38,277 bases of DNA from CAADGY01 sp900696665 (GCA_035063885.1 JAPSFM010000040.1:1-38277); one strand, 5' to 3'. Counted from the first letter of the stretch, positions 7,401 to 15,156 are shown. Translations and numbers: made by a program. Notes: a model not told the origin generated them from the letters alone.

Positions 7401-7865
7401 CTACTCCAGCCATTCGATTACGCGGATATCCGGCTCCCGATCCCGACGAGTCTCGCATTCAACGAGGGCACCGAAGCGATATCCCAGTTGTTCTTTGAAG
7501 GCGGCTATTCGCTGCCGGTCACAATCGAAGCCATCTGGATTGCTCGTCTTTTTGAATTCCATGACCAGGAGATTAGGCCCTTCCGGACCGCGGCGGTGCA
7601 CGATCACGTCGGGAACGGCCAGCGCCTCGCCTTTCTTGTTTCGGTAATTGGCGCAGTCCTCCGAGATCGCCAGCCGCTTGGGCGGTTGTCCAACGCGGTT
7701 GTATTCAACATCAACGAAGTGATCCGGAAATAGCGGCTGGAGGTGCAGGGCGATGCGAGCCGAAATGCAGCGCTCGCTTAGGTCGTATTCGAGCAGGTAG
7801 CGATCGGTGGCGACGAAGGAGCCCAGCGCCGCCGACACCCTCGCTTGTATTTCGTGCATATCCAT
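7401..7865 (-). CDS. Small PD-(D/E)XK nuclease-like protein
   Basis: This 154-residue protein has a PD-(D/E)XK-type core: PD at residues 85-86 (VPDVIVHRRG) and EFK at 103-105 (NLLVMEFKK), with the usual strand-turn-strand between them and an upstream helix containing ERCISARIA (31-39). The C-terminal part (KEQLGYRFGALVECE) fits the closing strand. Similar stand-alone proteins are common beside defence and mobile genes, but their targets are mostly unknown. ATG 7865 is chosen because GGGGGA is 7 nt upstream; starts further upstream lack one. It converges with the PHP-SMC gene, 36 bp apart, and the two look like a cargo unit. It could be a true nuclease or an inactive nucleic-acid-binding relative. 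Confidence 0.65.
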   Translation of the reverse strand: MDMHEIQARVSAALGSFVATDRYLLEYDLSERCISARIALHLQPLFPDHFVDVEYNRVGQPPKRLAISEDCANYRNKKGEALAVPDVIVHRRGPEGPNLLVMEFKKTSNPDGFDCDRQRIAAFKEQLGYRFGALVECETRRDREPDIRVIEWLE

Positions 7866-8231
7866 CGCCGATTCCCCCAGCATACATCGTCTGGTGCTAC
7901 CGCCAAAGGGCCTCGAACCGGCCACGACCGGCGACCCGGTGGTCCGGTGGCGGCAGAAAAACCGCTGTAGTTTCGCACGGATGGACGAATCGTCGCCTGC
8001 CGGGAACTGGAGCGGCCGTCAGATTAGGAACGTGAAGTCGGCTTGGGACATGTAGTCGCACCACTTCCTGGCAAAACGCCCGACCGTCCAGGACCAGCTC
8101 TTACCTCGACGGCGGTGGTGGCGAGCGCTAGCCGGCACCCGCCGGCAACATCTCAATCTGCCTTCACCCATCTGTCTCTAGTCTCATCAGTGTCCCGCTG
8201 TCCGCAGGCGTCTCTGCGCTCCTGAGGGGTC
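7866..8231. other. Intergenic region upstream of two divergent genes
   Basis: This 366-bp gap holds the ribosome site of the leftward nuclease-like gene (about 7873-7878) and leads to the rightward promoter at 8232. No ORF with domain content or good start signals was found. A stretch near 7900-7945 looks a little like a tRNA 3' half but does not fold. Confidence 0.5.
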
Positions 8232-8260
8232 TTGACAGGCGTCCAGAGCGAGCCCATACT
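8232..8260 (+). promoter_or_regulatory. Predicted sigma70-type promoter of the ardC-traG-traF operon
   Basis: A perfect TTGACA (8232-8237), a 17-bp spacer and CATACT (8255-8260). It should start transcription near 8267, ahead of the palindrome at 8275-8300. It is the only good promoter found for the co-directional genes from 8323 to 14,932, which overlap or nearly abut. Confidence 0.65.
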
Positions 8261-8274
8261 GTAGGGGTATATGC

Positions 8275-8300
8275 GGTGTTCACCGCACGGTGATAACACC
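8275..8300. promoter_or_regulatory. Extended operator-like palindrome before the ardC operon
   Basis: Inner dyad CACCG-CA-CGGTG (8281-8292) contains ACCGCACGGT (8282-8291), the core also found before traK and traJ. It is flanked by outer inverted arms GGTGTT (8275-8280) and AACACC (8295-8300). It lies just downstream of the predicted transcription start, 22 bp before the first start codon, so a bound protein could block this promoter. Confidence 0.62.
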
Positions 8301-8322
8301 TCGATGAACAGGAGGGGGCGTT

Positions 8323-8511
8323 ATGGATTCCTGGACAAACGGGAGCGCGGGACAACAAGGGCCGTCATCTGAAGAATTGCTCAGAGCGCTGGCATCCCAA
8401 GTAGATCGGCAACTGGTTCTGGACGTCGGCGGCGAGTTCCTCGAAGGTTCCGGATTCGAGGATGAAGTCTCCGAAACGGGCTTTGAACCAAAGGAGGAGT
8501 CCAATGCCTGA
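8323..8511 (+). CDS. Small acidic protein leading the ardC operon
   Basis: This 62-residue protein is preceded by a very strong ribosome site (AGGAGGGGG) and directly follows the promoter and operator, so it is very probably translated. Its composition is strongly acidic: 14 Asp/Glu against 3 Lys/Arg, mostly in the second half (residues 28-60). I do not recognise the family. Its last codons overlap the ArdC-like gene by 8 bp, suggesting translational coupling. Small acidic proteins beside antirestriction genes sometimes mimic DNA (ArdA, Ocr), but similarity in charge alone does not prove such a role. Confidence 0.7.
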   Translation: MDSWTNGSAGQQGPSSEELLRALASQVDRQLVLDVGGEFLEGSGFEDEVSETGFEPKEESNA

Positions 8512-9985
8512 GGACACTGCCGTCGTGAAGCGGGACTTCCGTCAAGAGGTTACGAATTCGATCATTGAGATGCTCGAAAAGGGTACGGCTCCCTGGCAGA
8601 AACCCTGGGACCCGCAAAAGGCGTTCGAACTTCCCTTCAATCCCAACTCTCAAAAAGCGTATCGTGGCGGCAATGCACTGCATCTGATGGCGATCGCCGT
8701 GCGGAAGAGCTATGAAGATCCGCGCTGGCTGACATACCGCCAGGCCCAAAAGAACGGCTGGCAGGTCCGAAAGGGCGAGAAAGGTACGCACATCGAATTC
8801 TGGCAGTTCCGGGATGAAGGGGGCCAGAGGCAACAATCCGAGGGGACCGCCGCCGACCAGCCAGCCGAAAAGGCACCAACGGGACCCATTCACCGCGTCT
8901 ACACCGTATTCAATGCGCAGCAGATTGAGGGTATCCCTGCGCACACGCGCAAACAAGCGGAGGAGTGGGAGGTAGTGCAGGCAGGCGACCAGATCCTGAC
9001 GAACTCGGGTGCCGACATCAGCCACGATCAGCGCGACCGTGCGTTCTACAATCGGGCCACCGATTCGATCCACCTGCCTCCGCAGCGCGCTTTCGGCAGC
9101 CCGGAGGACTACTATGGCACGGCTCTGCACGAGCTCGCGCACTGGACTGGACATCCGTCGCGTCTGAATCGCCCGTCACTCAACGAGAGCTACCGTTTCG
9201 GAGATCCCAGCTACGCCAAGGAGGAGCTCCGGGCGGAACTCACGAGTGTTTTCCTCGCTGCCGAGCGCGGTATCCCTCATAACCCGGAGCAGCACGCCGC
9301 ATACGTCGGGTCTTGGGTATCGGCGCTCCGCGAAGACAAGAATGAGATCTTCCGCGCCGCTAAAGATGCACATCACGCAGCAGACTTTCTGCTGGCACTG
9401 GAAAAAGAAAAGGCGGTTGACAAGGCGTTGGAAATCGCCAATCGCCCTATTCGAGACGCATCAAGCCAACAAGTGCAGGGCGTTGAAGAACGCCAGCTTC
9501 GCCGTGAGACGTCGGAACATGTCGCGGCATTCGAGCTGGGTTCCGGCACGGTCGACCTGGTCGAAAAGGAGACGGCAACGGAGCACCGTACCGCAACCAC
9601 GACGCGGCGCCCGAGGACTCCGGAACGGCTCGCTCCAGCAGGCCTAGAGGCAGAGAAGATCCTCGACGGCGAAGTCAACAGCCGCCGGTCTCCGGGCGAG
9701 CACGGTCTTGAGGCGGCACAAGCGATAATCGAGAACTCCCTCGGCCAGCAGGCGCGTCTCTACCTCGCTCACACGGACAGCGGGCGCTACACCGGCGAAG
9801 TCATCGGCACCACCTCTGACCACATCATTCAGAAGCTGAGTTCGCGGTCGGCAGTGGCGCATCCGAAACACCTTGTGCCAGGGCAGCCGACGATCGGCCA
9901 GAATCTGACGATCTCCTACTCGAACGGTCAGGCGCTGATGAAAGCCTTCGAGCCCCGGACCAAATCAAAGGAATTGGCGCGATGA
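8504..9985 (+). CDS. ardC: ArdC-like antirestriction protein with C-terminal KfrB-like domain
   Basis: This 493-residue protein has an N-terminal ArdC/TraC ssDNA-binding domain (about 8-130; LEKGTAPWQKPW, NPNSQKAYRGGNALHL, RKGEKGTHIEFW). A zincin-like metallopeptidase region follows (ALHELAHWTGH, the HExxH-type site, then SYAKEELRAELTS). ArdC of pSa and RP4 TraC share this N-terminal domain; they coat incoming single-stranded DNA or protect it from restriction. An unstructured linker leads to a C-terminal domain (about 400-480; GEVIGTTSDHIIQKL, VGQ-like GQNLTISYSNG) that resembles KfrB plasmid domains. Start ATG 8504 has AAAGGAGGAG just upstream; the earlier in-frame ATG at 8462 lies inside the previous gene. 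It overlaps traG by 4 bp (ATGA). Confidence 0.82.
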   Translation: MPEDTAVVKRDFRQEVTNSIIEMLEKGTAPWQKPWDPQKAFELPFNPNSQKAYRGGNALHLMAIAVRKSYEDPRWLTYRQAQKNGWQVRKGEKGTHIEFWQFRDEGGQRQQSEGTAADQPAEKAPTGPIHRVYTVFNAQQIEGIPAHTRKQAEEWEVVQAGDQILTNSGADISHDQRDRAFYNRATDSIHLPPQRAFGSPEDYYGTALHELAHWTGHPSRLNRPSLNESYRFGDPSYAKEELRAELTSVFLAAERGIPHNPEQHAAYVGSWVSALREDKNEIFRAAKDAHHAADFLLALEKEKAVDKALEIANRPIRDASSQQVQGVEERQLRRETSEHVAAFELGSGTVDLVEKETATEHRTATTTRRPRTPERLAPAGLEAEKILDGEVNSRRSPGEHGLEAAQAIIENSLGQQARLYLAHTDSGRYTGEVIGTTSDHIIQKLSSRSAVAHPKHLVPGQPTIGQNLTISYSNGQALMKAFEPRTKSKELAR

Positions 9986-12141
9986 GGCAGCCCAATGTGT
10001 ATCGGACACCGAAGGACCCCGGATATATCGGCGGGTACAATTGGTCGTCACTGATAGCCGGGGTTCTCTTGCTTGTCGTGACCAATGTGGCGGCAACACA
10101 GTTCATTGCACACCGCTTCCGATACCAACCGGCACTCGGCGCTCCGGTCACGAGCTTGCATGGGCATGCCTTGTACAAGCCATTCCAATGGGCGTGGTGG
10201 GTCTGGAAGCACGGGAGCTCCGGTAACCCGCAAGTGCGCCAGCCAATGCTCCTGGGTGCGCTCATCGTAGTTGTGGGCGCGAGTACCACATTGGGATTGG
10301 TTTACGCCCTCAACATCCGTCGAACTCGAAGGCTGTCCCAGAACACGGAGGACATTCACGGTTCGGCGCGTTGGGCAACGGCGGACGATGTACGAGCCAC
10401 TGGGCTTCTTGGGAACCCCCAAGGGGTCTATGTCGGAGGCTGGTACGAGGATTCGCTCCGCCGCCTGCATTACCTCCGGCACGACGGTCCGGAACACATT
10501 CTGGCATTTGCTCCGACGCGCAGCGGGAAGGGCGTCGGTCTCGTGATCCCCACTCTGCTGGCCTGGTCGGAATCGTGTGTCGTTTACGACATCAAGGGTG
10601 AGAATTGGGCCAAGACCGCTGGGTATCGATCGAAGAGCGGACACCTCTGCTTCAAATTCTCGCCCGTGGAGGCAGGAAACGGATCTCGTTTCAATCCGCT
10701 GGCGGAAGTCAGGGTCGGCACAGCCCGAGATGTCTCAGACGCGCAGAATATCGCCGACATGATCGTCCGGACCGGTGAGGACAGTCCCCAGGAGCGTTAC
10801 TGGCAGGACGCCGCGGCGTCCATTACCGCCGGCATGATTCTGCACGTCTGCTATGCGGCGGCAGCCGAAGGTCGCGAGGCGTGCCTCGCGGACTTGGCCA
10901 AGGTATTCACGCGGCCGGGCCAGAGCTTCGCCGAAACACTTAACGAACTCCGCAACTATCCGCACGATCCCACCCGAAAGCATGGCTGGGAGATCGACAC
11001 GGGCGAGTCAACCGCGACGCACCCCGTGGTGCAGGAAAAAGTTCAGGAGATGCTTGACAAAGAGGACAAAGACTTCAGCGGTGTGCTTTCGACGGCCAAG
11101 ACGGCCCTGACTCTTTACAGCGATCCGCTCGTCAGCAGGAACACGGCCGCCAGTGATTTCACGATCAGCGATCTGGTCAACCACCAAACGCCGCTATCGC
11201 TTTATCTGGTCGTGCCTCCATCCGACAAGATCCGCCTGCGCCCTCTGATCCGCCTGATCTTCACCATGATCGTCAACCGGCTGACCGAACGAATGGATTT
11301 CGAGGGGCCAGCTCAGAAGAAGAACCGCTATCGGTTGCTCTTCATGATCGATGAGTTTCCAAGCCTGAAGCGAATGGAAATCTTCGCCGATGCGCTCTCG
11401 TACATGGCGGGTTACGGTCTGAAAGCTTATCTGATCACTCAAGACATCCGCCAGATTGTCGATGAATACGGACCGAATGAGAGCATCGTCAGCAACTGCC
11501 ACGTACGGGTCGCATATGCGCCAAACCAGTACGACACCGCTGAGTTGCTCTCGAAGATGACGGGCAGCAAGACAGTCCAGAAGGCCACGTTCAACTTCTC
11601 CGGCTCCCGGATTTCTCCAATCCTGAATCATATGAACGCGAGCGTCGAGCAGATCGAGCGGCCCCTCATGACGCCGGATGAAGTGATGCGGTTGAGGCCG
11701 CCCGTGAAGCAGGGGCAGGGTGACAACGAAAGGATCGTTGCACCCGGCGACATGTTGATCTTCGTTTCGGGCCACTACCCAATCTATGGAAAACAGGTCC
11801 TCTATTTCGTCGATCCCGAGTTTGCCAAGCGAGCTGCGGAAGCGCCGCCGCAGGTCTTCTACGCCATCGACGAAGGCGAAGTTCGTCGACAACCCCCGCT
11901 TGAGCGCACCGCCAATACCCTCAGCAGGGCAGAATTGCTGCCGGCTGAAGAATCTGCCGCAGACGGCACGAACGGCGGCGGCTCCGGAGACGACCCCTTC
12001 TCGTTTGACGCCGACCACACCGGCGCGCCGATGACTGTTTCGCAAGCGGCGACCCCATCAAGCGGGTTCCTCGAACAACTGGGCATGGATCGCCAAGCGA
12101 AGCCGCCCAAGTCAACTTCACCCCATGGAAAGGAGCTATGA
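9982..12141 (+). CDS. traG: TraG/VirD4 type IV coupling protein
   Basis: This 719-residue inner-membrane ATPase brings the relaxase-DNA complex to the mating channel. Two N-terminal transmembrane segments (about residues 16-34 and 89-107) are followed by the Walker A motif PTRSGKGVG (178-186, Lys183) and Walker B FMIDEFPSL (454-462). Other VirD4 signatures are visible: VYDIKGENW, RFNPL, and ITQDIRQIVDEYG (allosteric Q motif). Size and order match RP4 TraG and Ti VirD4/TraG. ATG overlaps the ardC stop. The mating-pore genes it would dock with are absent from the window. Confidence 0.93.
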   Translation: MRQPNVYRTPKDPGYIGGYNWSSLIAGVLLLVVTNVAATQFIAHRFRYQPALGAPVTSLHGHALYKPFQWAWWVWKHGSSGNPQVRQPMLLGALIVVVGASTTLGLVYALNIRRTRRLSQNTEDIHGSARWATADDVRATGLLGNPQGVYVGGWYEDSLRRLHYLRHDGPEHILAFAPTRSGKGVGLVIPTLLAWSESCVVYDIKGENWAKTAGYRSKSGHLCFKFSPVEAGNGSRFNPLAEVRVGTARDVSDAQNIADMIVRTGEDSPQERYWQDAAASITAGMILHVCYAAAAEGREACLADLAKVFTRPGQSFAETLNELRNYPHDPTRKHGWEIDTGESTATHPVVQEKVQEMLDKEDKDFSGVLSTAKTALTLYSDPLVSRNTAASDFTISDLVNHQTPLSLYLVVPPSDKIRLRPLIRLIFTMIVNRLTERMDFEGPAQKKNRYRLLFMIDEFPSLKRMEIFADALSYMAGYGLKAYLITQDIRQIVDEYGPNESIVSNCHVRVAYAPNQYDTAELLSKMTGSKTVQKATFNFSGSRISPILNHMNASVEQIERPLMTPDEVMRLRPPVKQGQGDNERIVAPGDMLIFVSGHYPIYGKQVLYFVDPEFAKRAAEAPPQVFYAIDEGEVRRQPPLERTANTLSRAELLPAEESAADGTNGGGSGDDPFSFDADHTGAPMTVSQAATPSSGFLEQLGMDRQAKPPKSTSPHGKEL

Positions 12142-12575
12142 CCACCATGCAAAAGAACAACATTGAACTTGCGGGATACCTCGGCGGGAAGCCGGTCACT
12201 CGATTCTTGCCCTCCGGGACCAAGGTAGCGAACGTGCGCCTTGCCGAGGGATACCGCTATGTGGATGCCCAGAAGAAGGAACAGGAGCATACCAACTGGC
12301 ACGCGATCGTCTGCTACGGGCGCTTAGCCGACATGATCGAGCAGTTGAACAAGGGCGACAACGTCCTTGTAAATGGAACGCTGCAGATCCGGGAGTTCAC
12401 GCCGGCTGATGGCTCGAAGCGCCGCGTCTATGAAGTCATCGCACGGACCGTCGCCAAGATCGATCGCATATCGGACGGTGATGCGGACGTGAAAGACAAC
12501 GGTCCGCACGACGAACACGCGACCGTAACGACCGATGGAGGGAGCCGTGCTGCGGAAGACGGATGGCCGCTTTAG
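12138..12575 (+). CDS. ssb: Single-stranded DNA-binding protein
   Basis: This 145-residue protein has an OB-fold SSB domain in its first 110 residues: NIELAGYLGGKPVTRFLPSGTKVANVRLA, then the aromatic-containing TNWHAIVCYGRLADMIEQLNKGDNVLVNG and YEVIARTVAKID. It has an acidic, low-complexity tail ending EDGWPL, similar to but not the same as the DDDIPF tip that SSBs use to recruit partners. In a transfer operon it likely covers the incoming strand. ATGA overlap with traG; ribosome site AAAGGAG about 4 nt upstream. Confidence 0.92.
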   Translation: MTTMQKNNIELAGYLGGKPVTRFLPSGTKVANVRLAEGYRYVDAQKKEQEHTNWHAIVCYGRLADMIEQLNKGDNVLVNGTLQIREFTPADGSKRRVYEVIARTVAKIDRISDGDADVKDNGPHDEHATVTTDGGSRAAEDGWPL

Positions 12576-13092
12576 CAGAATCGCCCTACGGCTGGTCGGC
12601 TTCGGCAGCGTCGGCTTGGCAGCCAGCTACATCGCGGCAAATACGCTCGGTGTGCGGATAAACACCAGCTACTCCCTTCCGATGGGCGTGTATATCGAGA
12701 CGAGCGATCTCGCCGCCCCACTGGTCGAGTTCTGCCCAACTGCCCTCTTCGCGAAGGAGTCGAGCGAGCGCGGCTATCGTACTGCCGGACTTGCTTGTGG
12801 GGATGGGGCGGTCCCGCTCCTGAAGCCGATCGTCGCGCGGGAAGGTGACTTGGTTGAAACCACGGCCAGGGGCATCAAGGTCAACGGTGCTCTTCTACCG
12901 CAGACGGCGCCCTTGCCAAACGACTCGCATTCACGGCCCTTAAAGCCGTGGCCTTTCGGTGTCTACCGCGTCCAGGCTGGAACCGTTTGGGTTGCGTCGA
13001 GCTACAACCGCGGCAGTTACGATTCTCGGTACATGGGACCAATCGCGACCTCGCAGATTCGCAGGAGGCTGAGGGCGCTATGGGTCCTGTGA
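12547..13092 (+). CDS. traF: TraF-like signal-peptidase-family protein
   Basis: This 181-residue protein belongs to the S26 (signal peptidase I-like) family, as does RP4 TraF, which processes and cyclises the TrbC pilin. It has an N-terminal transmembrane segment (about 12-33) and the Ser motif SLPMGVY (Ser43), with the likely general-base Lys in LLKPIVAREGD. The C-terminal segment is FGVYRVQAGTVWVASSYNRGSYDSRYMGP, typical of the family. GTG 12547 has GGAGG 5 nt upstream; the ATG at 12535 has none, so I prefer GTG. The gene overlaps ssb by 29 bp and traB by 13 bp. No pilin gene is in the window, so its substrate would come from elsewhere. Confidence 0.85.
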   Translation: MLRKTDGRFSRIALRLVGFGSVGLAASYIAANTLGVRINTSYSLPMGVYIETSDLAAPLVEFCPTALFAKESSERGYRTAGLACGDGAVPLLKPIVAREGDLVETTARGIKVNGALLPQTAPLPNDSHSRPLKPWPFGVYRVQAGTVWVASSYNRGSYDSRYMGPIATSQIRRRLRALWVL

Positions 13093-14255
13093 GCAACAGG
13101 ACGGTGGCGGCGTTGAGTGCCCTGTCTGCTGCCTCGGTATCGTGGCTCGCGTGGCACGTCAGCCCGGCGCTGGTCCCTCTGACCATCCTTTTCCCCGCGC
13201 TTGCCCTGAATCAGCGAAGTCGGATCGCGGCAACTGGAGTGGCGCTGGCCTACTACAGCGTTTCGAGCTTCCCTGTGGTACAGATCTCCTCTGGATACTT
13301 CGGCGTCGCGAATATCCTTCCCAGCGTTCTGCTGTGGGCGCTCGCGAGTGCAATTCTCGCGCTTCCGTGGATTATCCCCTGGCGCCGAGATCGTGATCAA
13401 GACGCATGGCGCTTGCCGGCCGCACTTCTCATCATTACCGTTCCGCCGATAGGCATCATCGGCTGGGCGTCGCCGCTAACCGGGGCCGGGGTTCTCTTCC
13501 CTGGGCTCGGGTGGTACGGCATTCTGCTGGTAGCAGTTGCGTGTGTCGCTGTCGCCTCGCAGTGGTGGAACGTTGCCATCGCCGTCGCCCTCGCCGCGTT
13601 GGCGGCCAATCTGTCATACAAAGGGCCGCGGCCACCGAGATCCACTTGGGTTGCAGTAAATACGGAGTTCGGCAGCATTCAAGCATCTGACGATCCAACC
13701 ATCGAGTTCTCCGTCGCCGAGCAGATCCAGAGAACGGCCCTCGACATTGACAGGCGCGTGATCGTCTTCCCCGAATTGGTTGTCCGTCGGTGGGGTGAGA
13801 GCACTGATCTGTTTTGGGGGCCAACTTTGGACAAATTGCGAGCGCGCGGCAACACGGTTCTCGTAGGAGCGCGTTCGGCGAGTTCGGTGTCACCCGACGA
13901 ATACCGGAATACGGTCGTCATCAGAGGCGCCGACGAACCTTCACGATTCGAGCAGCGGATTCCGGTGCCCCTTGCCATGTGGAAGCCGTGGGGCGGCAAA
14001 GACCGCGTTCCGCTGAATCTGTTCGGCACGCCGACAGTGGAACTCGCCGGCGACCGCGCCGCGATCCTCATTTGCTACGAGCAGCTTTTGCCATGGTCGT
14101 ACCTGAGCGCCCTTTGGCACCGGCCAACGGTGATCGTCGGCCTCTCGAACGCGACCTGGACCAAAGCGACGGTGATTCCGAGGAACCAAAGTGGCGCCCT
14201 CCGAGCTTGGGGGCGGCTCTTCGGGTTGCCGATTATTTCTGCCATCAATTACTGA
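13080..14255 (+). CDS. traB: TraB-like membrane protein with nitrilase/Lnt-type domain
   Basis: This 391-residue protein has several transmembrane helices in its first half (to about residue 180) and a C-terminal carbon-nitrogen-hydrolase domain, the plan of apolipoprotein N-acyltransferase and Ti TraB. Catalytic-type motifs are VIVFPELVVRRWG (Glu), ILICYEQLLPW (Cys), and FEQRIPVPLAMWKPW, where Lnt has the lysine of YDKRHLVPFG. By eye Gln aligns with that Lys, though a nearby Lys (WKPW) could replace it. TraB sits beside TraF in the Ti tra operon, as here, and its exact role is unclear. ATG 13080 is preceded by AGGAGG and GAGGG; upstream starts lie within traF. Confidence 0.8.
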   Translation: MGPVSNRTVAALSALSAASVSWLAWHVSPALVPLTILFPALALNQRSRIAATGVALAYYSVSSFPVVQISSGYFGVANILPSVLLWALASAILALPWIIPWRRDRDQDAWRLPAALLIITVPPIGIIGWASPLTGAGVLFPGLGWYGILLVAVACVAVASQWWNVAIAVALAALAANLSYKGPRPPRSTWVAVNTEFGSIQASDDPTIEFSVAEQIQRTALDIDRRVIVFPELVVRRWGESTDLFWGPTLDKLRARGNTVLVGARSASSVSPDEYRNTVVIRGADEPSRFEQRIPVPLAMWKPWGGKDRVPLNLFGTPTVELAGDRAAILICYEQLLPWSYLSALWHRPTVIVGLSNATWTKATVIPRNQSGALRAWGRLFGLPIISAINY

Positions 14256-14273
14256 GCCCGGAAGGAGATTGCC

Positions 14274-14564
14274 ATGAACACACTTCAGAAAGTACCTCAC
14301 CAAGCCAATCGTGAGCTGCCTGTAGAGGACCGTTTGCTTCGTGCCAGCGAGGTGCAGCGCGAACTCGGCATCAGTCGGGCGACCGCATACCGGATGATGA
14401 CCGATGGAACGCTGCCGGCCTACCGATTCTCCGGCCGGCGCGGGGGACGGACTATGGTGCGTGTTTCCTACAAGGATCTACGCGAATGGCGCGAGGCCCA
14501 CAAGGCGGCGGCCCCGAACCTTGAACGACCAGTACTGGCGAATACGGTCGTAAGGAGATGGTGA
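14274..14564 (+). CDS. AlpA/excisionase-like helix-turn-helix protein
   Basis: This 96-residue protein has a MerR/Xis-type winged helix: LRASEVQRELGISRATAYRMMTDG (about 22-45), then LPAYRF and the basic wing GRRGGRTMVRVSYKDLREW. Such proteins act as recombination directionality factors or as regulators of mobile-element genes. It has a strong ribosome site (GGAAGGAGA) and follows traB by 18 bp. It could be the element's Xis or the regulator of the shared operator, but the sequence cannot tell which. Confidence 0.75.
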   Translation: MNTLQKVPHQANRELPVEDRLLRASEVQRELGISRATAYRMMTDGTLPAYRFSGRRGGRTMVRVSYKDLREWREAHKAAAPNLERPVLANTVVRRW

Positions 14565-14566
14565 TT

Positions 14567-14932
14567 ATGAATTCAGCACTCCTGCATCAAGTCGTCGGCA
14601 TCATCGAAAGTGAAGTCAGATCGCGACCGTCAGCGATGGAATTCGAAATGGCCTATCAAGCTCGTGTCGCGATTGATCGAATCAGGTTTGCCATTAGGCA
14701 CACTGAACAGCTTGGGCCGCGCACCGAGCAGATACGTGAAGCTAGTTTCCAGTTGCTGGACGCGCTTCACAGGCTTGAAACCGCTGACCGCAAGTTTCAA
14801 GAGCGGTCCCGAAGTGCTTCGGAATCGTCACGGGCAGTAACGGGGCGCTCGCCAGAGGTTAGTAACGGTCATCAACGGAAATCCTCTGACGCCCACCCTG
14901 TGATTGACAGTGTGGGGAAGGCGAAAGGCTAA
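14567..14932 (+). CDS. Hypothetical helical protein
   Basis: This 121-residue protein has two helical segments in its first 75 residues (VVGIIESEV, RIRFAIRHTEQL, REASFQLLDALHRLE), then a Ser/Arg-rich tail with no domain I recognise. ATG 14567 has AAGGAG 9 nt upstream; the earlier ATG at 14558 is too close to it. It lies between two excisionase-like genes in the same direction and could be an accessory DNA-binding or structural protein, but no function can be assigned. Confidence 0.6.
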   Translation: MNSALLHQVVGIIESEVRSRPSAMEFEMAYQARVAIDRIRFAIRHTEQLGPRTEQIREASFQLLDALHRLETADRKFQERSRSASESSRAVTGRSPEVSNGHQRKSSDAHPVIDSVGKAKG

Positions 14933-14943
14933 TTGGAGTCGGC

Positions 14944-15156
14944 GTGCTGGTCGAGAATCTTACTTTCGAAAGGCACTACCGCATCGGCGAACTCGCGAAA
15001 ATGTGGGGTCTGGGAAGGGAGACCGTGCGCAAGCTGGTGAAGGACGATCCCGGCGTCATCAAGATTCGATTGGGCAAGAAGAAGGCGCACACCATCTATT
15101 CCGTACCGGAATCAGCGGCACACCGGATACACACACGTTTGCTGAATGCTGCTTGA
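14944..15156 (+). CDS. xis: Putative excisionase (MerR-like HTH)
   Basis: This 70-residue protein is basic and winged-helix-like: RIGELAKMWGLGRETVRKLVKDDPGV (about 13-38), then a basic strand and helix (KIRLGKKKAHTIYSVPESAAHRI). Size and position beside the convergent integrase gene fit a recombination directionality factor, which binds att arms and directs excision. The start is GTG with TGGAG about 6 nt upstream. The symbol is positional inference. Confidence 0.7.
   Translation: MLVENLTFERHYRIGELAKMWGLGRETVRKLVKDDPGVIKIRLGKKKAHTIYSVPESAAHRIHTRLLNAA

Noticed and set aside
7890..7950. tRNA-like sequence (CCTCGAACCGG, CGGTGG)
   Set aside because: The T-loop-like part does not have pairing stems, and no full cloverleaf or Ser-type match was found; it is not a second att copy either.
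11194..12045. Antisense frame inside traG
   Set aside because: Shadow of a conserved ATPase gene with no recognisable domain.
12948..13079. Upstream start for traB
   Set aside because: It lies within traF in another frame; ATG 13080 has a ribosome site and starts the membrane helices.
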